Positions 7,322 through 14,544 of a stretch of DNA of 44,938 nucleotides are shown here, in pieces. The notes below the pieces were generated by a model. That model was not told the DNA's origin. It saw only the letters and a list, made by a program, of their open reading frames with translations, and ran no database searches. The position numbers and the translations under genes were made by a program. How positions within the stretch are numbered: position 1 is the stretch's first letter; each line of letters starts with the position of its first letter. The stretch is from Kiritimatiellales bacterium (GTDB lineage: Bacteria > Verrucomicrobiota > Kiritimatiellia > Kiritimatiellales > Pontiellaceae), in assembly GCA_003246265.1 (NCBI GenBank), contig QKAU01000063.1, forward strand, positions 1 to 44,938, in the 5' to 3' direction.

Positions 7322-7807
7322 TCAGGCGTTAACGGGTTTCGCATGCTGGCCGCAGTTCATCTGGTGGCTCCCCTTCTGGCGATAGAACTCCAGCACGTCG
7401 GACAGCTTGGTCCTTTCCAGCTCGCGGCGCATCAGCTCCTTGTTCTTGGACCAGAACCGGTGCGTCGGGCATTCGCGCTCGTCGCTGCATCGCTCCGGAC
7501 CGAGGAGGCAGCAGTCGAGGAACTCCTCCCCCTCCAGGGCCACGCAGATCTCCAGCAGGCTGATCAGCTTGGCCGGACGGGCCAGCCAGATGCCGCCGCC
7601 GGTTCCGCGCTTGGACTCGACGATGCCGCAATCATTGAGTTTCTTGAATATTTTGGCCAGATAGGCTTGGGGCACGTTGGCGCATGTCGCCACGTCCTTG
7701 ATGTTGGCCGGGGGACTGGAGCAGCTGGCCAGGCAGGCCAGCGCCTGGATGGCATGCCCCGTGGTGCTGGATAACGACATCATGTGCGCAAGCGCCTTCC
7801 TGTTCAT
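7322..7807 (-). CDS. Rrf2-family transcriptional regulator, probable Fe-S sensor
   Basis: 161 residues with the Rrf2 layout: N-terminal winged helix (TTGHAIQALACLAS, IKDVATCANVPQAYLAKIFKKLNDCGIVESKRGTGGGIWLARP) and a following segment with clustered cysteines C99, C100, C107 and C113 (CCLLGPERCSDEREC, then PTHRFW). In IscR, NsrR and RsrR three cysteines at this place hold an Fe-S cluster that senses iron-sulphur status, nitric oxide or redox state; the spacing here (C-x6-C-x5-C from Cys100) is compatible. It stands at the head of the minus-strand cytochrome operon and faces the plus-strand cytochrome operon across 210 bp containing palindromes, so it probably controls both. The signal sensed is inferred only. 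Confidence 0.88.
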   Translation of the reverse strand: MNRKALAHMMSLSSTTGHAIQALACLASCSSPPANIKDVATCANVPQAYLAKIFKKLNDCGIVESKRGTGGGIWLARPAKLISLLEICVALEGEEFLDCCLLGPERCSDERECPTHRFWSKNKELMRRELERTKLSDVLEFYRQKGSHQMNCGQHAKPVNA

Positions 7808-7860
7808 GTTGGTACGGATCCCCCCTATAGCAGAACCGCGCGCCTCCCCGCCAGTCTAAT

Positions 7861-7876
7861 TGGATATTGATATCCA
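7861..7876. promoter_or_regulatory. candidate Rrf2-family operator
   Basis: TGGATATTGATATCCA has 7-bp perfect arms around a 2-bp centre and lies 54 bp upstream of the regulator start. Its size and dyad symmetry suit a dimeric Rrf2 protein, and autoregulation is common in this family. The assignment rests on position and symmetry alone. Confidence 0.4.
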
Positions 7877-7970
7877 GATTCAGTTCCAACATTGGCTAAT
7901 CCCACCCAGGCATCCTGTTTAATCTTGACTATATCCATCGGCTTACCCAATGTGCGGCCGCGTAAATGAG

Positions 7971-8000
7971 GCGTATCTGATTCGCAACATATTGATACGC
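7971..8000. promoter_or_regulatory. inverted repeat just upstream of the heptahaem cytochrome gene
   Basis: GCGTATC (7971-7977) and GATACGC (7994-8000) are perfect 7-bp arms separated by 16 bp, ending 17 bp before the ATG. It could be a second operator or a leader hairpin close to the ribosome-binding site. Confidence 0.35.
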
Positions 8001-8017
8001 ACTGGATTGGAGCGGCA

Positions 8018-9499
8018 ATGAAAAATCCACCCCCAAAGGGGCTCATACGGAACATGGTCAGCCTGTGCGGCATCGTGATGGCGGCGTTCGGCTTCGTTGC
8101 CGGCGCAGGGCTGATCGCGATCGACATCCAGACCCACTTCGACAATCCGTACACCGGCATCTTCACCTACATGGTCGTCCCCGCCCTGCTGGCGGGCGGG
8201 CTACTCCTCATCCTGCTGGGCGTGCTGCGGGAACGGCGCCGGCGCACCCGGAACGAAGCGGCCTGCGAGCGCCTGCCGGTCATCAACCTGAACGACCGCC
8301 GCCAGTTCGCCACCTTCGTCACGGTCGTGGTCGTCACGTTGCTGTTCATCGCCATCAGCGTGGTCGGAAGCTACCAGGCCTACCACTTCACCGAGTCGGT
8401 TGAATTCTGCGGCAAGACGTGCCACAGCGTCATGAAGCCGGAATACACCGCCTACCAGAATTCGCCGCATGCCAATGCCGGATGCACCCGCTGCCACATC
8501 GGACCCGGGGCCGACTTCTACGCCAAGTCGAAGCTCAACGGCCTCTACCAGGTCTATTCGACCCTCTTCAACAAGTACAGCCGCCCCATCCCCGCACCGG
8601 TGCACAACCTGCGTCCGGCCAAGGAGACCTGCTACACCTGCCATTGGCCGGAAAAATTCTTCGGGGCGGTGGAACTCAAGCGCACCTATTTCCGCGCCGA
8701 CGAGGAGAACAGCCCATGGACCATCCAGATGCTGCTCAAGGTCGGCGGGGGCAATCCGAAGCACGGCCACGCCCAGGGCATCCACTGGCACGTGTCGGGC
8801 AGGAACAAGATCGAATACATCGCCACCGATGAAAAGCGGCTCGAGATCCCCTGGGTGCGCATGACCGACGAAACCGGCAACACCACCATCTTCCAGACCT
8901 CCGGCAAGCAGCTTACCCCCGACCAGGTGGCGCAGGCCGAGATCCGCACCATGGACTGCATCGACTGCCACAACCGCCCGACTCACCAGTACCCCTCCCC
9001 CGAGCGGGTCCTCAACACCGCGCTGGCCAACGGCGTGCTCGATGGAGGCATCCCCGACATCAAGCGCAACGGCATCGAGGCGCTAGACGGCGGCTATGCC
9101 ACCGAGGCGGAGGCCATGGAGGCCATCCGGCAGAAGCTGGCGGACGCCTATCCCGAAGGCGGGCCGGCGATCGAAAAGGCAATTTCCACCATCCAGTACA
9201 TCTATTCGCAAACCATCTTCCCGGAGATGAAGGTGAGCTGGAGGGAGTATCCCGACCATATCGGCCACATGATCACGCCGGGCTGCTTCCGATGCCACAA
9301 CGGCGACCATCGGGATGCCGAAGGCCGGACCATTACGCGCGACTGCAACACCTGCCACTCCATCATCGCCCAGGGACCGGGCCGCAATGTCGAGAGCATC
9401 AGTTCCGGCGGACTCGACTTCCAGCATCCGGAGGATATCGACGAGGAGTGGAAGGAGACCCGTTGCGACGAGTGCCATACGGGAGTGCCGGTGCTGTAG
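8018..9499 (+). CDS. heptahaem NapC/NirT-type inner-membrane cytochrome, ImcH-like quinol dehydrogenase
   Basis: 493 residues with three predicted membrane helices (about 12-35, 49-70, 98-118) and a periplasmic domain with seven haem sites: C131-GKT-C135-H (a CX3CH motif), then CTRCH (about 156), CYTCH (about 207), CIDCH (314), CFRCH (423), CNTCH and CDECH. The order of three N-terminal helices, NapC-type first haems and seven haems overall matches Geobacter ImcH, the inner-membrane cytochrome required for reducing higher-potential extracellular acceptors. It would take electrons from menaquinol and pass them to periplasmic cytochromes. It is the first gene of the plus-strand operon, 38 bp before the next. 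Homology to ImcH is judged from architecture by eye. Confidence 0.86.
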   Translation: MKNPPPKGLIRNMVSLCGIVMAAFGFVAGAGLIAIDIQTHFDNPYTGIFTYMVVPALLAGGLLLILLGVLRERRRRTRNEAACERLPVINLNDRRQFATFVTVVVVTLLFIAISVVGSYQAYHFTESVEFCGKTCHSVMKPEYTAYQNSPHANAGCTRCHIGPGADFYAKSKLNGLYQVYSTLFNKYSRPIPAPVHNLRPAKETCYTCHWPEKFFGAVELKRTYFRADEENSPWTIQMLLKVGGGNPKHGHAQGIHWHVSGRNKIEYIATDEKRLEIPWVRMTDETGNTTIFQTSGKQLTPDQVAQAEIRTMDCIDCHNRPTHQYPSPERVLNTALANGVLDGGIPDIKRNGIEALDGGYATEAEAMEAIRQKLADAYPEGGPAIEKAISTIQYIYSQTIFPEMKVSWREYPDHIGHMITPGCFRCHNGDHRDAEGRTITRDCNTCHSIIAQGPGRNVESISSGGLDFQHPEDIDEEWKETRCDECHTGVPVL

Positions 9500-9537
9500 G
9501 CCGGTGAGTGGGAATTGGGATGTACAGGGGAAACAAC

Positions 9538-12354
9538 ATGGGGAAACAGTTTGCACCGGGCATGGTACGGGGAACGTCCGCCGTCCGTCTTTTTCTTGCC
9601 GCCCTCTGCTGCGGCCTTTTCGCCGGCGGCCCCGTGCCGACGGCCCGCGCGGGCAACGGCGACTGCCTGGACTGCCACAACGACCCGACCCTGACGATGG
9701 ATCGCAACGGCACGGAGGTGCCGGTATACGTCAACCCGGAGCGGTTCGGGCAATCGGTCCATGGCGCCCTGGAGTGCACCGACTGCCATGCCGATCTCGA
9801 AGGCGTTGAGCTTCCCCACGACACGCCGATCAGACCGGTAGATTGCCTCAGCTGCCACGACGACCAGGAGAAATCCTTCGCCGCCAGCATCCACGGCCAG
9901 GCGCTGGCCAAGGGCGATCCGCTCGCCCCGCGCTGCCAGAACTGCCACGGCGCCCATGAAATCCTCCCTGTCAACGACCGGAACGCCACGGTGGCCCCGC
10001 TCAAGATCCCCTTTCTGTGCGGCTCCTGCCACAGCGAAGGCACGGAAGTCATGCAGCAGCGGAACATCCCCGAGGACCACATCCTGGAAAACTACTCGGA
10101 GAGCATCCACGGCGAAGGCCTGTTCAAGAAGGGCCTGAGCAGCAGCGCCACCTGCATCTCCTGCCACACGGCGCACGACATCCTGCCGCATACCGACCCG
10201 AAGTCGTCGATCGCGCAGGATAACGTGGTCTCCACCTGCCTGCAGTGCCACTCGGAAATCGAACGCGTCCACCGCAAGGTGATCAACGGCGAATTGTGGG
10301 AAAAGCAACCGGAGACAATTCCGGTCTGTGTCGAGTGCCACCAGCCGCACAAGGCGCGCAAGGTGTTCTACGAACAGGGCGTGGCCAATGCGGACTGCCT
10401 CATGTGCCATGGGCGCAAGGACCTGGCGGCGGCCGACGGACGTTCGCTTTTCGTGGATGGCGATGAGCTGTCGCACTCCATGCACACGCAGGTGGCCTGC
10501 GCACAATGCCATACCGGTGTCACGCCCAGCCACGAGCGGGCCTGCGATACCGTCATCGCAAAGGTCGACTGCGCGGTCTGCCACAACGACCAGGTGGACC
10601 TGTACAACAAGAGCACCCATGGCCAACTCCATGCGGCGAACGACCCCAACGCCCCGGTCTGCACCGACTGCCACGGCACCCACGGCGTGCTGGGCAAGAC
10701 GGACACCAAGTCGCCAACCTACCCCACCAGCGTGCCCACGCTGTGCGCCAAGTGCCACCGCGAGGATGGCCAGGCCGCCATCCGCTACAAGGGGACGGAG
10801 CACCAGATCGTCAACAACTATGTGCAGAGCATCCATGGCAAGGGCCTGCTCCAGAGCGGCCTGTCCGTCACCGCGATGTGCACCAGCTGCCACACCGCGC
10901 ACAACGAGCTGCCGGCATCCCATGCCGACTCCAGCGTCAACCGCAACAACATCGCCGCCACCTGCGCCAAGTGCCACAAGGGCATCTATGAACAGTACCA
11001 GGCCAGCATCCACTCCCAGGAGAAGGCCGACGCATCGGACGAGACCGAACGGCCGGTCTGCAGCGACTGCCACACGGCGCACACCATCCAGCGGACCGAC
11101 ATGGACGATTTCAAGTTCGAGATCATGGACCGTTGCGGCAAGTGCCACACCGAGATCACGAAGACCTATTTCGACACCTTCCACGGCAAGGCCAACAAGC
11201 TCGGGTTCGACAAGGCGGCCAAATGCTACAATTGCCACGGTGCGCACGCCATCCTGCCGCCCGACGACCCCGACTCCACCCTGAGCCACCAGAACATCGT
11301 CCAGACATGCCAGCAGTGCCACCCGGGCGCCACCCGCAACTTCGCCGGGTACCTCACGCACGCCACACACCACGACCCGCAGAAGTACCCTTGGATCTTC
11401 TGGAGCTTCTGGGCCATGACCTCGCTACTCGTTGGCACCTTCACCTTCTTCGGCATCCACACGCTCCTCTGGCTGCCGCGCTCGCTCCATGCGCGCCGCG
11501 AACGCCTCGCCCACAAGCCGGCGCCCGACGAAAAGCTCTATGTCCGCTTCCCGTTCCTCTACCGGGTCCTCCACGCCACCATGATCGTCTGCTTCCTGAC
11601 GCTGGCCACCACCGGCATGACGCTGAAATTCGCCTACACGCCATGGGCGGTAGCCGTGTCGAAGGCGCTCGGCGGGTTCACCGTCACCAGCGTGCTCCAC
11701 CGGGCCGCCGCGATTGTGATGATTGCGATCTTCATCACCCACCTGATCGATCTGGTGCGCCGGAAGAAGACCGACTTCGGAACCTGGAAGGAACTCCTGT
11801 TCGGCCCGAACACCATGCTGCCGACCATGCGCGACATCCGCGAATTCATCGACACGATGAAATGGTATTTCCACAAGGGGCCGCGGCCACACTACGGGCG
11901 GTGGACCTATTGGGAGAAATTCGACTACCTCGCGGTCTTCTGGGGGATTGCGGTGATCGGCATGTCCGGACTGATCCTCTGGTTCCCCGAATTCTTCTCG
12001 CACGTCCTGCCGGGCTGGGCCATCAACGTCGCCACCATCATCCACAGCGACGAGGCGCTGCTCGCCGCCGGCTTCATTTTCACGATCCACTTCTTCAACA
12101 CGCACTTCCGTCCCGAGAAGTTCCCGATGGACAAGGTGATCTTCACCGGGCGCATGTCCGTCGAGGACCTCAAGCACGAGAAGCCGGGCGAATACGAGGA
12201 ACTGGTGCGTACCGGGAAGCTGGAGGAGCGCCTTGCCGATCCGCTGCCGGAACACAAGGTCAAGACCATCACCGTTTTTGCCTGGATCGCACTGGCCATC
12301 GGCATCAGCCTGATCGTTGGAATCATCTACGCGATGATCTTCGTCTATCGCTAG
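9538..12354 (+). CDS. CbcL-like fusion: 19-haem c-type domain plus b-type membrane cytochrome
   Basis: 938 residues from the ATG at 9538 (AGGGGA six bases before it; ATG 9520 and GTG 9508 are less likely). A signal peptide (SAVRLFLAALCCGLFAGG...ARA) leads into a periplasmic region (about 42-594) with 19 CxxCH motifs arranged as 1+6+2+6+4, two of the blocks being copies of one six-haem module. Six membrane helices follow (about 621-646, 676-698, 718-740, 797-819, 836-856, 912-935) with histidines suited to b haems, such as LHATMI, LHRAAA, THLIDL and IHFFNTH, as in the FdnI/HydC cytochrome b group. Geobacter CbcL, a quinol-linked inner-membrane cytochrome for low-potential extracellular respiration, has this plan with nine c haems. 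Nineteen is far more and could reach well across the periplasm. Confidence 0.87.
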   Translation: MGKQFAPGMVRGTSAVRLFLAALCCGLFAGGPVPTARAGNGDCLDCHNDPTLTMDRNGTEVPVYVNPERFGQSVHGALECTDCHADLEGVELPHDTPIRPVDCLSCHDDQEKSFAASIHGQALAKGDPLAPRCQNCHGAHEILPVNDRNATVAPLKIPFLCGSCHSEGTEVMQQRNIPEDHILENYSESIHGEGLFKKGLSSSATCISCHTAHDILPHTDPKSSIAQDNVVSTCLQCHSEIERVHRKVINGELWEKQPETIPVCVECHQPHKARKVFYEQGVANADCLMCHGRKDLAAADGRSLFVDGDELSHSMHTQVACAQCHTGVTPSHERACDTVIAKVDCAVCHNDQVDLYNKSTHGQLHAANDPNAPVCTDCHGTHGVLGKTDTKSPTYPTSVPTLCAKCHREDGQAAIRYKGTEHQIVNNYVQSIHGKGLLQSGLSVTAMCTSCHTAHNELPASHADSSVNRNNIAATCAKCHKGIYEQYQASIHSQEKADASDETERPVCSDCHTAHTIQRTDMDDFKFEIMDRCGKCHTEITKTYFDTFHGKANKLGFDKAAKCYNCHGAHAILPPDDPDSTLSHQNIVQTCQQCHPGATRNFAGYLTHATHHDPQKYPWIFWSFWAMTSLLVGTFTFFGIHTLLWLPRSLHARRERLAHKPAPDEKLYVRFPFLYRVLHATMIVCFLTLATTGMTLKFAYTPWAVAVSKALGGFTVTSVLHRAAAIVMIAIFITHLIDLVRRKKTDFGTWKELLFGPNTMLPTMRDIREFIDTMKWYFHKGPRPHYGRWTYWEKFDYLAVFWGIAVIGMSGLILWFPEFFSHVLPGWAINVATIIHSDEALLAAGFIFTIHFFNTHFRPEKFPMDKVIFTGRMSVEDLKHEKPGEYEELVRTGKLEERLADPLPEHKVKTITVFAWIALAIGISLIVGIIYAMIFVYR
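9754..10251 (+). repeat. six-haem module, copy 1
   Basis: A 166-residue unit of the 938-residue cytochrome running from SVHGALECTDCH to STCLQCH, with six CxxCH sites. It shares order and wording with copies 2 and 3: S-[VM]-H...CxxCH, then VDCxxCH, CxxCHGxH, CxxCH, CxxCH(T/G)xH and TCxxCH. Confidence 0.7.
10477..10977 (+). repeat. six-haem module, copy 2
   Basis: A 167-residue unit running from SMHTQVACAQCH to ATCAKCH. Like copy 1 it contains a SIHGxGL...GLS...CxSCHTAH segment (SIHGKGLLQSGLSVTAMC here, SIHGEGLFKKGLSSSATC there), showing duplication within the gene. Confidence 0.7.
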
Positions 12355-12391
12355 CGGGCAGCGGAAAAATACCGTCTGTGAGCAGGTCGCT

Positions 12392-12417
12392 AATACGCGT
12401 ACCGAATGGTACGTATT
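12392..12417 (+). promoter_or_regulatory. bulged hairpin between the two CbcL-like genes
   Basis: AATAC-GC-GTACC (12392-12403) pairs with GGTAC-GTATT (12408-12417) around the loop GAAT, giving a ten-pair stem with a two-base bulge, in the 102-bp gap. Only four T's lie around its end, so it is a weak terminator; it may tune expression between the two genes. Confidence 0.35.
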
Positions 12418-12456
12418 TTGGTTGCGTCGCCCCCGTTGCGTGACTACGTTGCCCGC

Positions 12457-14367
12457 ATGAAAATCAGATCCTTGTCCGCATACCGGCTATGTACGGCCCT
12501 GCTACTGTTCGCCGCGACGCCCGCCCTGCAGGCGCAAATCGGCGATGGTGAATGCTTCGGTTGCCACGGCGAAGCGGACGCCGACCGTCCCGTCGACAGG
12601 GCCCGCTTCATGCAATCCGTGCATGCCGACAACGAATGCACCAGCTGCCACGACGACATCAAGGAGGCGATGCACGATACGCCGCTGAAGAAGGTCGACT
12701 GTTCGGAATGCCACGACATCGAGTCGGAAATATACCTGCAAAGCTCCCACGGCGTGGCGTTGCGCCAGGGGCGCGACCAGGCCGCCACCTGCAAGGACTG
12801 CCACGGTGATTCGCACTACATCATCTCCTCCAAGAACACCGACTCGACCATCAGCCGGAAAAATATCGCCACCACCTGCGCCCGCTGCCATGGCGACACG
12901 GAGCAGATGAAGAAATACAATCTCAACCAGCTCGAACCGATCGTCAGCTACGAGCACTCCGTCCACGGCCTTGCCATCGGCCGCAACGACGGAACCCCGG
13001 CACCGGTCTGCACCGACTGCCACGGATCGCACAACCTGCACAAGTCGACCGACCCCAAATCCAAGCTCTTCTGGCAGAATCTCCCCGACACCTGCGGCAA
13101 GTGCCACGAAAACATCGCGCAGACCTATTGGCGAAGCATCCATGGCCAAGCCATCCGCAATGGCGTGCGCGACGCCCCATCCTGCACCGACTGCCATGGT
13201 GAACACACGATTGCCGCCGTCAAGCAGGCGCAATCGAGCGTCTACCCGACCCACATCGCGGAAACCTGCGGCCAATGCCACTCGGCCAGGCGCCTTGTCA
13301 CCAAGTACCGGCTTCCCGAGTTCGCCGTGGAAACCTACATGAACAGCTACCACGGCCTCTCCATGCGCCTCGGCTCCGTCACGGCCGCCAACTGCGCCTC
13401 CTGCCACGGCAAGCACGACATCCTCCCCTCGTCCGATCCGCGCTCCTCCATCCATCCCGACAACCTGCAGAAGACCTGCAGCGTCTGCCACGCCGGAGTC
13501 ACCGACCTCGTCGCCCGCGGGCAGATCCATTCCGGCACCCGGCCAGGCGCCGAACACAAGGCCACCGGCATCGTCCGCAGCATCTACATCTGGCTCTTCA
13601 TCGCCGTGCTCGGTGGCATGCTGGTCCACAACGGGCTCGACCTCTCCCGCAAGCTGCGCGAGCACCTGCTCAAGCTTAAGGAGGCAGGCATGCCCCACCG
13701 CATGACGCTCAACGAACGCATCCAGCACGCCATCCTCGCCATTACCTTCATCGTGCTCGGCTACACCGGCTTCGCACTAGTCAATCCCGATGCGTGGTGG
13801 GCCAGCCCCTTCGTCGGGAAGACCGATTGGCGCGGGTTCGGGCACAAGCTCATGGCCGTCGTCTTCGTCGCACTGAGCATCTACCATGTCATCTACATCA
13901 CCTGCACCAAGCGAGGCCGCTGGCAGATACGCCAGCTGGCGCCGCGCTGGTCCGACGTTGTCCATTTCAGCCAGATGCTCGCCTTCTACCTCGGCCGGCG
14001 CAAGGAGCGCGCGCAGTTCGAACACTACAGCTACATCGAGAAGGCCGAGTACTGGGCGCTCGTCTGGGGTTCCATCGTCATGGTCCTGACCGGAACGCTC
14101 ATGACCTACGAGGAGTGGACCCTCGCCCATTTCCCGAAATGGTTCTACGACGTCTGCACCGCCATCCACTTCTACGAGGCGATCCTGGCGTGCGCGGCCA
14201 TCGTGATCTGGCACTTCTACTTCGTGATGTTCGACCCCGAGGAATACCCGGTCAAGTGGACCTTCATCTCCGGACGGGAAGGCCCGTCCGACCACGGCCG
14301 CATACGCCCCTCCGGGCACGATGACCAGAACGCCGGCGACGGGAAATCGGCCGACGGCCCGCATTGA
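12457..14367 (+). CDS. CbcL-like fusion: 11-haem c-type domain plus b-type membrane cytochrome
   Basis: 636 residues from the ATG at 12457, which begins a clear signal peptide (SAYRLCTALLLFAATPALQA); the frame extends upstream but without signal character. Eleven CxxCH motifs fill about residues 33-346 in the order 1+6+4, the six being a copy of the module found twice in the preceding gene. Five membrane helices follow (about 371-393, 421-441, 461-481, 530-550, 569-592), with histidines in or near them (RIQHAIL, FGHKLM, IYHVIY, IHFYEA, IWHFYF) suited to b-haem ligation. It is a tandem paralogue of the upstream gene. The pair may serve acceptors of different potential, as ImcH and CbcL do in Geobacter. 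The C-terminal 30 residues are hydrophilic and appear disordered. Confidence 0.87.
   Translation: MKIRSLSAYRLCTALLLFAATPALQAQIGDGECFGCHGEADADRPVDRARFMQSVHADNECTSCHDDIKEAMHDTPLKKVDCSECHDIESEIYLQSSHGVALRQGRDQAATCKDCHGDSHYIISSKNTDSTISRKNIATTCARCHGDTEQMKKYNLNQLEPIVSYEHSVHGLAIGRNDGTPAPVCTDCHGSHNLHKSTDPKSKLFWQNLPDTCGKCHENIAQTYWRSIHGQAIRNGVRDAPSCTDCHGEHTIAAVKQAQSSVYPTHIAETCGQCHSARRLVTKYRLPEFAVETYMNSYHGLSMRLGSVTAANCASCHGKHDILPSSDPRSSIHPDNLQKTCSVCHAGVTDLVARGQIHSGTRPGAEHKATGIVRSIYIWLFIAVLGGMLVHNGLDLSRKLREHLLKLKEAGMPHRMTLNERIQHAILAITFIVLGYTGFALVNPDAWWASPFVGKTDWRGFGHKLMAVVFVALSIYHVIYITCTKRGRWQIRQLAPRWSDVVHFSQMLAFYLGRRKERAQFEHYSYIEKAEYWALVWGSIVMVLTGTLMTYEEWTLAHFPKWFYDVCTAIHFYEAILACAAIVIWHFYFVMFDPEEYPVKWTFISGREGPSDHGRIRPSGHDDQNAGDGKSADGPH
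12616..13107 (+). repeat. six-haem module, copy 3
   Basis: A 164-residue unit in the 636-residue cytochrome from SVHADNECTSCH to DTCGKCH, with six CxxCH sites. The opening S-V-H...EC-xx-CH, the VDCxxCH step and the closing TCxxCH match copies 1 and 2 of the neighbouring gene. Confidence 0.65.
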
Positions 14368-14391
14368 CTTTGAGGGCCCCGTCCGCATAAT
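14364..14391 (+). promoter_or_regulatory. promoter of the tRNA gene
   Basis: TTGACT (14364-14369) and CATAAT (14386-14391), 16 bp apart, make a good sigma-70-type promoter ending 15 bp before the tRNA. The -35 box overlaps the stop codon of the preceding cytochrome gene. Confidence 0.65.
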
Positions 14392-14406
14392 CCGCCCCTT
14401 GTTCAC

Positions 14407-14481
14407 GCCAGCGTAGCTCAGTGGCAGAGCAGCTGATTTGTAATCAGCTGGTCGTCGGTTCGACCCCGACCGCTGGCTCCA
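14407..14481 (+). tRNA. tRNA-Thr (UGU)
   Basis: Full cloverleaf: acceptor GCCAGCG/CGCTGGC, D arm GCTC/GAGC, anticodon stem GCTGA/TCAGC with loop TTTGTAA (anticodon TGT at 14439-14441), T arm GTCGG/CCGAC with TTCGACC loop, discriminator T and a genome-encoded CCA (14479-14481). It reads ACA threonine codons. Confidence 0.96.
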
Positions 14482-14544
14482 TTCTGATCCAGGGACGGCC
14501 CTGCCGGACGGCACGGGGCCATCCCACGGAAGACGAGGCCCCCC

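Larger units (their letters stand above)
7808..8017. promoter_or_regulatory. divergent control region between the two cytochrome operons
   Basis: 210 bp between the regulator start and the heptahaem cytochrome start, locally A/T-richer. It holds a palindrome at 7861-7876 and an inverted repeat at 7971-8000; the half-site ATATCCA recurs at 7931-7937. The heptahaem gene has a good ribosome-binding site (GGAG, 5 nt before its ATG). Confidence 0.55.

Noticed and set aside
9202-11373. A 723-codon open frame on the minus strand
   Set aside because: It lies opposite the heptahaem and 19-haem cytochrome genes, whose motifs are unmistakable; long antisense frames are expected in GC-rich DNA with this codon use.
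12355-12456. Separate promoter for the 11-haem cytochrome
   Set aside because: No convincing -35/-10 pair; the bulged hairpin in this gap does not by itself indicate initiation.
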